Below are positions 1 through 7,634 of a stretch of 24,534 nucleotides of DNA, in pieces. Below the pieces are notes generated by a model. The model was not told the DNA's origin. It worked only from the letters and a program-made list of their open reading frames with translations, and made no database searches. The translations under genes and the position numbers were made by a program. Numbering within the stretch: the stretch's first letter is position 1; every line of letters begins with the position of its first letter. This DNA comes from CAYLHS01 sp964383535 (lineage in GTDB: Bacteria; Actinomycetota; Acidimicrobiia; Spongiisociales; UBA4744): NCBI GenBank assembly GCA_964383535.1, contig CAYLHS010000029.1, positions 1-24,534 of the forward strand. Reading direction: 5' to 3'.

Positions 1-895
1 GGCCAACGAGCGTGTCGTCCTTGCCCGCCACATCCAGCGCCGTCGGCACCTTGTCTGTCCACAGCTCGACTCCCGGAGCGTCGGCAATCAGATTCGACGC
101 CTCGTTGGCGCTGACCGGACGCGAGAAGTGCAACGTCGCAGTCATGCCGTGACCGACGACCACCGGTACTCGAACGCAGGTTGGTTCGACTCGGAGATCC
201 GGAAGGTCGAGGATCTTGCGGCTTTCGTTGACGAGCTTCCATTCCTCGTCCGTGTAGCCACCGTCGACCAAATTCCCTGCCAACGGGAGCGCATTGAACC
301 CTATCGGACGAACGTACACCTCGCTCATCGGCTCCTTCCATCCCCCATTGGCGAGCGCATCGATGTCGTCTCCGAGCTCTGCGATCTGACGGGTGAGCTC
401 AACGACCCCATGTTGACCCGATCCCGAAACCGCCTGATATGAGCTGACCACCATCGACTCGAGACCCGCCGCTCGATGCAACGGTGCGACGACCATCATC
501 AGACCCATCGTCGTGCAGTTCGGGTTGGCGATGATGCCCTGGTGGTCGTGGACCGCCTCGTCATTCACCCCGACCACGACGAGCGGAACGGTCGGATCCA
601 TCCGAAATGCCGATGAGTTGTCGACCACGACTGCCCCGGCGGCTGCAAACGCCGGAGCGAACTCCTTCGAGCGTGAGGCGCCGGCGGAAAACAAGGCCAC
701 CTCGATCCCCGAGGGGTCGGCCGTCGAGAGGTCTTCGATCTCGACATCACCCCAGGGAGTGGTGATGACTCGGCCTGCCGAACGAGAGCTCGCCATGAGG
801 CGAAGCTCTGAGACAGGGAATTCGCGCTCGGCCAGGATGGAGAGCATGGCTCTACCAACCGCACCAGTCGCTCCTACAACTGCGGTCCTAATCAT
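1..895 (-). CDS. asd: Aspartate-semialdehyde dehydrogenase, partial (3' end beyond left edge)
   Basis: The enzyme reduces L-aspartyl-4-phosphate to aspartate semialdehyde with NADPH, the second step of the lysine/threonine/methionine/diaminopimelate route. Translating the minus strand from ATG 895 gives 298 open residues to the window edge, so the C-terminal part is missing. Visible: an N-terminal nucleotide-binding glycine motif (VVGATGAVG, residues 6-14), the catalytic cysteine in NPNCTT (Cys127), the SGSGQHGV segment after it, and a late His249 in VVVGHGMTA that fits the catalytic base. The ATG overlaps the lysC stop in the string ATGATTAG (8 bases), so translation is probably coupled to lysC. 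The lysC-asd order is the known actinobacterial arrangement. Family assignment is secure; only length and C-terminus cannot be judged. Confidence 0.96.
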   Translation of the reverse strand, partial: MIRTAVVGATGAVGRAMLSILAEREFPVSELRLMASSRSAGRVITTPWGDVEIEDLSTADPSGIEVALFSAGASRSKEFAPAFAAAGAVVVDNSSAFRMDPTVPLVVVGVNDEAVHDHQGIIANPNCTTMGLMMVVAPLHRAAGLESMVVSSYQAVSGSGQHGVVELTRQIAELGDDIDALANGGWKEPMSEVYVRPIGFNALPLAGNLVDGGYTDEEWKLVNESRKILDLPDLRVEPTCVRVPVVVGHGMTATLHFSRPVSANEASNLIADAPGVELWTDKVPTALDVAGKDDTLVG

Positions 896-1373
896 CAGAA
901 TCCTCCTCCAGGAATGCGGCGTGAAGCGCACGCACAGCGTCCTCGACCTGTTCTTCCCGAATCACACATGAGATGCGAATGCTCGATGTGGAGATCATCT
1001 CGATGTTGATGCCGTTCTCGGCGAGTACTTCGAACATGCGCTTCGCGATCCCAGGATTCGAGCGCATACCCGCGCCGACGATGGACACCCTCCCGATCCC
1101 CGAGTCGACCTGTACCGACGCTCCGCCAACCTGCCTCGCTACGGTTCGAGTGACCTCTTCTGCGACCCGGATGGCAGCCGTAGGAATGGTGAAGCTGATG
1201 TCGGTTGTCCCGTCGTGTGACACATTCTGAACAATCATGTCGACATTCACACCGGACTCGGCCAGTGGTGCGAAGACTGTGGCGGCGACCCCCGGATGGT
1301 CCGGGACTCCCACGATCGTCACCTTCGCCTCGGACGCGTCGTGGGAGATCCCACGAACAACCGCTTCTTCCAT
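888..1373 (-). CDS. Probable internal-start aspartokinase regulatory (beta) subunit
   Basis: Met246 of LysC, at ATG 1373, is preceded by GAAGGAG at 1386-1380 with a six-base spacer, which is as good a ribosome binding site as any in the window. Translation from it would give a 161-residue protein beginning MEEAVVRG that contains only the two ACT regions. In Corynebacterium glutamicum and Bacillus the lysC gene is known to make such a beta subunit in frame, and in Corynebacterium it begins with a very similar MEEAV sequence, forming an alpha2-beta2 enzyme. The site and sequence are seen directly; production of a separate beta subunit here is inferred from that precedent. Confidence 0.65.
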   Translation of the reverse strand: MEEAVVRGISHDASEAKVTIVGVPDHPGVAATVFAPLAESGVNVDMIVQNVSHDGTTDISFTIPTAAIRVAEEVTRTVARQVGGASVQVDSGIGRVSIVGAGMRSNPGIAKRMFEVLAENGINIEMISTSSIRISCVIREEQVEDAVRALHAAFLEEDSDD

Positions 1374-2108
1374 TGTCGTCTCCTTCACCCACGTGCCAGG
1401 TCCGTCGTGGAACGATGAACGTACATGCAGCGGAACGCCAAACCGTTGCGCTACCTCCACCGATCGGGACATGAGCACCCTTGCGCCTGTCGACGCCAGC
1501 TCGAGCATCTCCTCAAACGTGAGCTCGTCCAGCTTGCGAGCGTTCGGCACGACTCGCGGGTCTGCCGTGAACACCCCATCCACGTCCGTGAAAATCTCAC
1601 ACACGTCTGCCTGATTGGCGGCAGCGAGCGCTACCGCGGTCGCATCGGAGCCCCCGCGTCCGAGCGTCGTGACCTCCTTCGATTCGGGGTCGACCCCCTG
1701 GAAGCCTGCGACGATGACGACCTTGCCGGCTTCCAGGCTTTCGATGACCCGAAAATCCCTGATTTCCTTGATCTTGGCTTCCCCATGTCTGGAGTCGGTC
1801 AGAATCCCGGCCTGGGACCCGGTGAAGCTGACTGCCTCGATTCCCTCGGCGTCGATGGCGATGGCGAGCAGCGACATGGCGATCCTCTCGCCGGCCGTCA
1901 GCAGCATGTCCATCTCTCTCGCCGGCGGCATGGGGTTGAGCTGGTCGGCCAGATCGATCAGGTCGTCGGTCGACGAACCCATCGCCGACACGACCACCAC
2001 CACCTCGTTGCCGGCTCGCTTCGTTGCAGCAACACGCCCGGCCACTCGCTTGATGCGGGACGCGTCGGCTACGGAGGTTCCGCCGAACTTCTGTACATGG
2101 AGGGCCAT
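888..2108 (-). CDS. lysC: Aspartokinase, class with two C-terminal ACT domains
   Basis: Phosphorylates aspartate, the committed step of the aspartate family, and is normally feedback-regulated by lysine and/or threonine. The 406-residue product starts at ATG 2108; in-frame codons further upstream translate to an unrelated Arg/Cys-rich stretch and are not used. Visible: the kinase motif KFGGTSV (residues 7-13), the substrate loop FTGSQAG (95-101), TLGRGGSDATA (148-158), FTDVDGV (173-179), then two ACT regions from about 262 to the end, including VQNVSHDGTTDISF and STSSIRIS. Length is typical of alpha-subunit aspartokinases. It overlaps asd by 8 bases and is the first gene of that operon. A -10-like TACACT lies 10 bases before the ATG, giving a very short leader. 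An internal start with its own ribosome binding site is listed separately. Confidence 0.97.
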   Translation of the reverse strand: MALHVQKFGGTSVADASRIKRVAGRVAATKRAGNEVVVVVSAMGSSTDDLIDLADQLNPMPPAREMDMLLTAGERIAMSLLAIAIDAEGIEAVSFTGSQAGILTDSRHGEAKIKEIRDFRVIESLEAGKVVIVAGFQGVDPESKEVTTLGRGGSDATAVALAAANQADVCEIFTDVDGVFTADPRVVPNARKLDELTFEEMLELASTGARVLMSRSVEVAQRFGVPLHVRSSFHDGPGTWVKETTMEEAVVRGISHDASEAKVTIVGVPDHPGVAATVFAPLAESGVNVDMIVQNVSHDGTTDISFTIPTAAIRVAEEVTRTVARQVGGASVQVDSGIGRVSIVGAGMRSNPGIAKRMFEVLAENGINIEMISTSSIRISCVIREEQVEDAVRALHAAFLEEDSDD

Positions 2109-2118
2109 AGGTCCGCGG

Positions 2119-2167
2119 AGTGTACCCAACAGGTTGGGTTGGGCTGTGCGATATGCAGCCCAACCCA
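2119..2167 (-). promoter_or_regulatory. lysC promoter with 12-bp perfect palindrome over the -35 region
   Basis: On the minus strand TACACT (2124-2119) lies 10 bases before the lysC ATG and fits a -10 box. The -35 position would fall near 2142-2147. This is covered by a perfect inverted repeat, TGGGTTGGGCTG at 2135-2146 and its complement at 2156-2167, with a nine-base spacer. Three further flanking pairs (one G-T) are possible. There is no T-run after it, so it does not look like a terminator. An operator or a DNA/RNA stem controlling lysC-asd is the simplest reading; the regulator is unknown. Confidence 0.5.
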
Positions 2168-2300
2168 GCCGTGCCTCGTACCCCGTATCGCGCGCTGGCG
2201 TGAGACAACGCGTTCGGAGTGGCTGCGCGTACGGTTCGCCCCGCCACCTCCGACAACTGCAGGCCGTGTACCAGGTACGAGATACGGCCGAGCGCAGCGA

Positions 2301-2355
2301 GGCTCGAGCCACTCTCTCCGAGGCCCGGATACTGAGCCTCGGAGGCAGCTACCAT
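2301..2355 (+). promoter_or_regulatory. Palindromes and -10-like box upstream of the small membrane protein gene
   Basis: The 256-base gap between the divergent lysC and 2365 genes holds a 10-base palindrome GGCTCGAGCC (2301-2310), an inverted repeat CTCCGAGGC/GCCTCGGAG (2316-2324 and 2336-2344, 11-base loop), and TACCAT (2350-2355) nine bases before ATG 2365. The last fits a -10 box giving an almost leaderless transcript; no ribosome binding site is placed correctly for this ATG. Promoter assignment is tentative. Confidence 0.35.
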
Positions 2356-2364
2356 CCCCGCGTC

Positions 2365-2748
2365 ATGCCAAGCGACAAGCGGGACCGTCAACGCCAGAAC
2401 CGAGCAGCGAAGCGGAAACGTGAGGAACGGACACGCCGTCTGAAGCTGATCCAACGGCGTGCCATCCAGGCGGTCTGGTTCGCAGTGATCGTCGCTGCCA
2501 TCGTCACGATTTCGAACCTGATCGCTCGATCGAACGCATCGACCACCACCACGGTGACCACCATCGCGGAACTCACAACCTCGACGACCACCACCACAGA
2601 ACCCACCACGACGACGACCTCTAATACCACCGGACTCCTTCCGGGCAGCACCAACGGGGGGATGGTCGTCCAGGGGGTGGTTGTCACACCGACTTCGTCG
2701 CTCGCCACGACGCTCGTCCTCACCCCTTGGGCGCTCCCCGGAACGTGA
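2365..2748 (+). CDS. Small single-pass membrane protein with Thr-rich tail, function unknown
   Basis: This 127-residue product has three parts: a very basic, probably cytoplasmic N-terminus (residues 1-33, MPSDKRDRQRQNRAAKRKRE and following), one hydrophobic segment (about 34-53), and a low-complexity tail of Thr with Glu and Ser, ending in a short hydrophobic C-terminus. The basic-helix/TM/linker design resembles the N-terminus of actinobacterial membrane-anchored peptidyl-prolyl isomerases, but no isomerase domain follows: the reading frame stops at 2748 and the PHP gene begins 25 bases later. It could be a remnant, an independent small protein, or a Thr-rich cell-surface anchor. The start is the only ATG that keeps the basic N-terminus. 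It lies in the same direction as the PHP and murJ genes. I do not assign a function. Confidence 0.6.
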   Translation: MPSDKRDRQRQNRAAKRKREERTRRLKLIQRRAIQAVWFAVIVAAIVTISNLIARSNASTTTTVTTIAELTTSTTTTTEPTTTTTSNTTGLLPGSTNGGMVVQGVVVTPTSSLATTLVLTPWALPGT

Positions 2749-2760
2749 ACCCCGGACGGG

Positions 2761-2766
2761 TACCCT
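2761..2766 (+). promoter_or_regulatory. -10 box TACCCT for a leaderless PHP-murJ transcript
   Basis: TACCCT is followed by seven bases and then ATG 2774, the spacing expected when transcription starts at the A of the start codon. No ribosome binding site precedes this ATG. The same hexamer with the same spacing occurs before three other genes in the window (12831, 17290, 22505). No convincing -35 is visible. Confidence 0.5.
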
Positions 2767-2773
2767 CACCCCG

Positions 2774-3610
2774 ATGTCGGTAGACCTCCATACGCACAGC
2801 CACTACTCGGATGGCAGCGATTCGCCGGCAGCCGTGGTCCGCCAGGCAATCGCAGCGGGACTCACCGCCGTGGCGCTCACCGACCATGACACCCTGGCAG
2901 GAATCCCGGAGGCAATCGATGCGTCAGGTGGGATCGAGGTTGTCCCCGGAGTAGAGATCTCATGCGAGTGGCCGCGCGGCGCGATGCACATGATCGTCCT
3001 CTTCCTGGAGCCTCGACAGGGCCCCCTGCAGGATGCGCTCGAGGAAGTCCGTGCCGGTCGCGAGCTCCGAAACCGGCGCATCGTCGAACAGCTCCAACAT
3101 CTCGGCATCGACATCACGTACGAGGAGATCTCCGCCGAGGCCGGCACAGGACTGGTCGGCCGGCCCCATATCGCTGCGGTGCTCGTCCACAAAGGCGTCG
3201 TCGAGACCCCGAACCGCGCCTTCGGCGATCTGCTCGGAACCGGCAAGCCCGCCTACGTCTCGCGTTTCCGCTTGACACCCGAACAGGCAATTGGCCTGTC
3301 GCTCGAGTCGCGGGCCGTTCCCATCCTTTCACACCCCCACACCCTTGGCCTCAACTCGGCGACCGAGTACGCGTCGACCCTCCGCCATCTCAACGCGACC
3401 GGCCTGGTGGGGTTGGAGGCGTACTACGCCGAGTACACGCCGGACGAGCGGCTCGATCTTGCGTCGATCGCGCGGAGTCACGGATTGATCCCCTCGGGAG
3501 GGTCCGACTACCACGGCACCTATCGTCCCGGAGTGTCCGTCGGGATTGGCCATGGAGATCTGCGGGTGCCGGGCGAGGTCCTGGAGGAACTGCGGGCGGC
3601 TCGACCATGA
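2774..3610 (+). CDS. PHP-domain phosphoesterase (RNase AM / nucleoside bisphosphate phosphatase type)
   Basis: A 278-residue metal-dependent phosphoesterase of the polymerase-and-histidinol-phosphatase family. Metal-binding motifs are all present: DLHTHSHYSDGS (residues 4-15), LTDHDTLAG, PGVEISCEW with its glutamate, ILSHPHT, and GGSDYHG near the C-terminus. Order and length match the YciV/TrpH-like group; characterised members hydrolyse 3',5'-nucleoside bisphosphates or trim short RNA 5' ends, but the substrate cannot be told from sequence. ATG 2774 was chosen over an in-frame upstream ATG at 2681 because that extension overlaps the 2365 gene and has no family similarity. The stop overlaps the murJ start in ATGA, so the two genes are translationally coupled. 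Confidence 0.9.
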   Translation: MSVDLHTHSHYSDGSDSPAAVVRQAIAAGLTAVALTDHDTLAGIPEAIDASGGIEVVPGVEISCEWPRGAMHMIVLFLEPRQGPLQDALEEVRAGRELRNRRIVEQLQHLGIDITYEEISAEAGTGLVGRPHIAAVLVHKGVVETPNRAFGDLLGTGKPAYVSRFRLTPEQAIGLSLESRAVPILSHPHTLGLNSATEYASTLRHLNATGLVGLEAYYAEYTPDERLDLASIARSHGLIPSGGSDYHGTYRPGVSVGIGHGDLRVPGEVLEELRAARP

Positions 3611-5127
3611 CCCGGCTCGGCAAGGCGGCACTGATCGTGTCGGTGGGAATCCTCGGCTCGAGACTCCTGGGGTTCCTCAGAACGATGGCCCTCGCGGCAA
3701 TCCTTGGAACCACCCGCCAGGCGGACCTCTTCCAGGACGCCTTCACCATCCCCGACATCCTCTTCTATCTGATGGCCGGCGGCTTCCTCAGTATCACGCT
3801 CATCCCGATCCTCACCCGCCATTTGGACGACGAACGAGAGGAGTGGAGGTCGTTCACCGCAGTGATTCGACCCGTCGCCATCGCAATGGTCGCCCTGACG
3901 ATGATGGCCATGGTGCTCGCACGGCCAATCGTGGGCGCCGTGTTCCGTGAGTTCGCTGCGCCGGAGTTGGACCAGCTCGCCCACCTGATGCGCATCGTGT
4001 TCCCCGCTCAGGTCTTCTTCGTGCTCGGTTCGCTCTTCATGGCGGTCCAGTACACCCACAAGCGGTTCCTCATACCCGTGCTGGCACCGATCGTGTACAA
4101 CGTGGCGATCATCGTCGGCGGTCTCGCGACCGCATCCGGTGCCTCCGCTGACGGCTTCGTGTGGGGAGCACTCGCCGGAGCGGCAATCGGCAACCTCGGG
4201 CTCCAGTGGTACGGGGCACGCAGGCTGGGCCTTCGATGGGAGCGGAGTGTTCCGTGGAACCATCCTGCATTGAAGGAGTACCTCCTCCTTGCGCTCCCGT
4301 TGATGCTTGGCCAGTCTGTCGCAGTCCTCGATGAGCAGCTCCTCAAGGTGTTCGGCCAACTCGCAGAAACCGGCGCGACCGGACTCCTCGCCTACGCCCG
4401 GCGCCTCAACATGCTGCCGGTCGGCATGATCGCCCAGGCTGCCGGAGTCGCCGCATACCCGTTCCTGGCGAGCCTCTTCAGCCAGGGACGGCGGGCCGAG
4501 TTCGACGCGACGATCACACGGGCCCTGCGATATGGGATCTTCGTGGGATGCGGTGCAACCGCGGCAGTTGCCGGGGCAGCACTGCCCGCTGTCAGGCTCG
4601 CGTTTCAGCGCGGCCGCTTCGGACCTGACGACACCGTCATCGCGGCAGGCCTGCTCGTCATCTACTCGCTGAGTATCCCCTTCTGGGCGTCTCACCAGCT
4701 CTACGCGAGGGCGTTCTATGCCCAGCGACGAATGTGGATGCCGGTCGGGATCGGCACCGCGGCAACCGTTGTCGCCATCCCTCTGTATTTCTGGTTCTTC
4801 CACACGTGGGGCATCGAGGGCATCGCGCTCGCAAGCAGCGTTTCCATCATCGTCTATTCGATCGGACTTGCCATCGCGTGGCATCTCGGCACGACGTCGT
4901 GGCGTCCCATCGCCGCCACATGGTGGAGGAGCATCGCGGCTGGAATCGTCGCCGGCTACGCCACCTGGGGCGCGGTCCGGCTCATCATTCGATCCGAGGT
5001 GCCTGGTGTCGGGGCATCGCTGGCGGCCATCGGTGCGGGAGCGATCGTCGTGGCAGCCGTCTACACGGGCCTATCTCGGCTGTTCGGCGGTCGCGAGCTC
5101 ATGGATCTCCTCCGACGAACCAGCTGA
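3607..5127 (+). CDS. murJ: Lipid II flippase MurJ (MviN family)
   Basis: A 506-residue integral membrane protein of the MOP superfamily that moves lipid II across the membrane for peptidoglycan synthesis. Visible: about 13-14 hydrophobic segments, the N-terminal family signature GSRLLGFLRTMALAAILGTT with following AFTIPDILFYLMAGG (residues about 17-60), RGRFGPDDT in the middle of the second lobe, and a conserved FYAQRRMW segment. Length is normal for bacterial MurJ without the large pseudokinase extension seen in mycobacteria. ATG 3607 overlaps the PHP gene stop by four bases. The last 57 bases overlap, tail to tail, the 3' end of the glycosyltransferase gene on the other strand, so no intergenic terminator can exist between them. 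Confidence 0.94.
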   Translation: MTRLGKAALIVSVGILGSRLLGFLRTMALAAILGTTRQADLFQDAFTIPDILFYLMAGGFLSITLIPILTRHLDDEREEWRSFTAVIRPVAIAMVALTMMAMVLARPIVGAVFREFAAPELDQLAHLMRIVFPAQVFFVLGSLFMAVQYTHKRFLIPVLAPIVYNVAIIVGGLATASGASADGFVWGALAGAAIGNLGLQWYGARRLGLRWERSVPWNHPALKEYLLLALPLMLGQSVAVLDEQLLKVFGQLAETGATGLLAYARRLNMLPVGMIAQAAGVAAYPFLASLFSQGRRAEFDATITRALRYGIFVGCGATAAVAGAALPAVRLAFQRGRFGPDDTVIAAGLLVIYSLSIPFWASHQLYARAFYAQRRMWMPVGIGTAATVVAIPLYFWFFHTWGIEGIALASSVSIIVYSIGLAIAWHLGTTSWRPIAATWWRSIAAGIVAGYATWGAVRLIIRSEVPGVGASLAAIGAGAIVVAAVYTGLSRLFGGRELMDLLRRTS

Positions 5128-6528
5128 GCGCTGCCCGGACAGGTTGCCGACACCGGTGCGCTTCATGTCACCCCACGTTTTCCGTTTGGGATTCCAGAAC
5201 ATCGCCCGAACCCGCCACCACACCGTACGCTGCCTCGGTCCGAGCTGTTCGAGCACCGAATACGAAAGGAGCCGCCATGTCGCTCCCGGCCCCTCGTAGT
5301 AGCCGAACCGTTCGTCGAGGATGAGCCCGACGAGGGAGTTCGCAGCTCCGATCGCCAGCGCCACGAGCATGAGGGGAATCGCGATGTCGTACCGAAGCGC
5401 GCCCACTGCCAGCGAAGACGGGATCACGATCCAGCCGATCGACTCCATGAACGGGGCTCCGAACTCGAACGCCACGAAGCTCGGCCACCCCACGAGGCCC
5501 ACGACCCCATACCGCGGATTCATGAACATGGCCTTGTACTGCCACATGACCTGCATCAGTCCTCGGTGCCACCGAATCCGCTGATTCCTCAGGATGTGAC
5601 TGTCGGTCGGAACCTCCGTCCATGCGACAGCGTCCGGTGCGTACACGATTCGGTAGGGAACGCGCTTCTTGCGGAAGTGCCGGTGAAGCCGCATCGTCAG
5701 TTCCATGTCTTCACCCAGGTGGTCTCGTCGATAGCCACCGACCTCGATGACCGCGTCCTTGTTGAAGACTCCGAACGCGCCCGACACGATCAGCAGAGAA
5801 CCCATAGAGGACCAAGCGGGTCGCGCGCCGAGGAACGATCGGATGTACTCGATGACTTGCGCCATCTCGAGCGGACGCTTCGGGAGTGCAACACCGGTGA
5901 CTCTCCCCCGCCGAACCTCACATCCATTGATGGGGCGTATGTTCCCTCCAACCGCGATCGTTCTGGCTCTGTCCTCCACGAAGTGTCGTGATGCCCGCAG
6001 CAGGCATTCCTCGTCAAGCACGATGTCGGCGTCCGTGCCCATCACATACGGATACCTGGATACGTTGATGCCGGCGTTGATGGCGTCGCCCTTGCCACCA
6101 TTTTCCTTGTCGATGACGATGATCGGCAGTGGGAGCGTGGAACGGTAGATACCGCGAATCGGCCGGGTCTCGAGGAAGGACCGATAGGGCAGGTCGATCG
6201 GTTCCATGCGGAATTCGCCGATCAAGCGCTGAAGCGTGTCGTCGGAGCTTCCATCGTTCACGACGATGACCTCCTTCTTCGCATACTTCAGCATGACAAT
6301 GGAGCGCACCGACTCGACGATGCCGGCCCCCTCGTTGTAGGCGGGAATGATGACCGACACAGGTGGGGTCGTGTCGGACGACAGCATGTCCTGAATGCGC
6401 CCGAACCGGGACGTGAATTGCTCGACACGCAGCACCCGATACGAGACGAGCGCCAGGAACACCAGCTGAAGTTCCATCGCGATGTAGTAGAGAATCACGA
6501 CGAGGTTGAAGATCTCGATGAAGCTCAC
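5071..6528 (-). CDS. Processive family 2 glycosyltransferase, membrane-bound
   Basis: A 485-residue enzyme built like poly-N-acetylglucosamine, hyaluronan or cellulose synthase catalytic subunits. Visible: one N-terminal membrane segment (about 6-30); a GT-A domain with VIIPAYNEG (59-67), VVNDGSSDD (89-97), the metal-binding TDAD (165-168), the catalytic-base motif GED (272-274) and QRIRW (316-320), the QxxRW hallmark of processive enzymes; then three or four C-terminal membrane segments (about 345-440). The start is GTG 6528, overlapping the HEAT-gene stop as GTGA; the longer reading frame upstream translates to non-similar sequence. No PilZ domain is seen. The product is probably an exported surface polysaccharide whose sugar cannot be deduced. 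The neighbouring HEAT and receiver genes suggest regulated synthesis. Confidence 0.88.
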   Translation of the reverse strand: MSFIEIFNLVVILYYIAMELQLVFLALVSYRVLRVEQFTSRFGRIQDMLSSDTTPPVSVIIPAYNEGAGIVESVRSIVMLKYAKKEVIVVNDGSSDDTLQRLIGEFRMEPIDLPYRSFLETRPIRGIYRSTLPLPIIVIDKENGGKGDAINAGINVSRYPYVMGTDADIVLDEECLLRASRHFVEDRARTIAVGGNIRPINGCEVRRGRVTGVALPKRPLEMAQVIEYIRSFLGARPAWSSMGSLLIVSGAFGVFNKDAVIEVGGYRRDHLGEDMELTMRLHRHFRKKRVPYRIVYAPDAVAWTEVPTDSHILRNQRIRWHRGLMQVMWQYKAMFMNPRYGVVGLVGWPSFVAFEFGAPFMESIGWIVIPSSLAVGALRYDIAIPLMLVALAIGAANSLVGLILDERFGYYEGPGATWRLLSYSVLEQLGPRQRTVWWRVRAMFWNPKRKTWGDMKRTGVGNLSGQRSAGSSEEIHELATAEQPR

Positions 6529-7571
6529 GAAGCGCTCTCCGTACGGCTTCCCGGGACCTCCCCTGAGGCATCGGCAACAGCCGTGACCCCGTTGTCGAGC
6601 GCGGCGCCAATCGGCTCCAACGCTCCCGGCATCGCTTCGAGCGCCAGAGCCGCGTTCCTCCGCACCCACCACTCAGGATCTTCGAGAGCGACTCGGAGCG
6701 TCGGAATCGCCCCAGGATCCATCAAGCCGCCCAGGGCCCGTGCCGCCTGCGCTCGCACCTCCCATACGGGATCTCGGACGGCACGCACCAACGCGGACAG
6801 GGACGCCTGGCTCCCTGCGCTGTACAACGCGGCAGCAGAGCGGATCCGCACCTCGTCGGTGCCCTCCTGGAGAGCTCGCATCAGCGCAGGTTCTGCCGCC
6901 GTATCTCCGATGGCACCCAGCACCCGCGCAACGAGCGACTCTCGTCCGGATTCCGGTCCCACGAAGGACATGATCAGATGCCTCGAGAGCGCGGGAACAC
7001 AAGGCGATCCGAGCTTGACGAGTGCATCGGCGATGCGATTCGCATTCCACTCGGTTTCCGTTTCGAGGAGCCCGATGAGGGGTTCGATGGCCCGTACTTC
7101 CTTGAGCTGTGCGAGCGCATCGGCGGCTTGGATTCGCACCTCTGGAACGCGATCGGACAGCGTCCGCAGCAGCGCATCCGCCGTACGAGGGTCCCCGAGT
7201 TCGGCGAGTGCGCGAGCTGCCAAAACGCGTCGCTCCCGATTTCGAGAGCCGAGATCCGCAACGAACCGCCCAACAATGCCGAGGTCTCGCGCGACGCGCA
7301 GCAGGTTGGCCCTTTCGGATCCCTGAACGAGATCGACGAAGTCCATGAGGGTGTCGAGGAAGACACGATCTTCGGCGCACGAGCGCAGCATGTCGACCGG
7401 ATATCCGGCACGTGTGGCGACCTCGCTCAGGAGCCCTATGTAGGACGCCCTCCGGATCTGGTCGAATCTCCGCTTCAAGTGCCCGACCAGCTTGCTCGCG
7501 AGGAGCCACAGCGCCATCAACACAGACACCGCAACAGCTGCCAACAGCCCCGGCAGCATCTCCGGGTTCAC
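6525..7571 (-). CDS. Membrane-anchored HEAT-repeat protein
   Basis: A 348-residue protein with one N-terminal membrane segment (about residues 8-28), a helical region, and from about 105 to 320 at least six tandem HEAT / PBS-lyase-like repeats, recognisable as units of the type RxxAARALAELGDPRxxxALLxxL (for example LAARALAELGDPR, IQAADALAQLKEVR, VRAQAARALGGLMDPG, VRRNAALALEAM). Such solenoids are protein-binding scaffolds. The start is GTG 7571, with AAGGA six bases upstream. The stop overlaps the glycosyltransferase start by four bases, so the two products are probably made together and may form a complex at the membrane. I infer a scaffold or regulator of the glycosyltransferase; the sequence itself shows only the fold. 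Confidence 0.85.
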   Translation of the reverse strand: MNPEMLPGLLAAVAVSVLMALWLLASKLVGHLKRRFDQIRRASYIGLLSEVATRAGYPVDMLRSCAEDRVFLDTLMDFVDLVQGSERANLLRVARDLGIVGRFVADLGSRNRERRVLAARALAELGDPRTADALLRTLSDRVPEVRIQAADALAQLKEVRAIEPLIGLLETETEWNANRIADALVKLGSPCVPALSRHLIMSFVGPESGRESLVARVLGAIGDTAAEPALMRALQEGTDEVRIRSAAALYSAGSQASLSALVRAVRDPVWEVRAQAARALGGLMDPGAIPTLRVALEDPEWWVRRNAALALEAMPGALEPIGAALDNGVTAVADASGEVPGSRTESAS

Positions 7572-7634
7572 AAACCATCCTTCATCCCTACTGATGTCGG
7601 CACGGAACCCGGTCGGATTGAGGAATCGGCCTAC

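Noticed and set aside
2135..2167. lysC upstream palindrome as an intrinsic terminator or lysine riboswitch
   Set aside because: No T-run follows on either strand, and the region is far too short and lacks the multi-helix core of the lysine riboswitch.
1425..2423. 332-residue plus-strand frame across lysC and its upstream region
   Set aside because: Antisense to a conserved enzyme, no domain, and it runs through the lysC promoter palindrome.
2388..2723. Val-rich 111-residue minus-strand frame opposite the Thr-rich protein
   Set aside because: Threonine codons (ACC/ACG) read backward as valine codons, so the hydrophobic look is an artefact.
3520..4884. 454-residue open frame antisense to murJ
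   Set aside because: Low-complexity Glu/Arg/His/Asp composition from the complement of hydrophobic codons; murJ on the other strand is clear.
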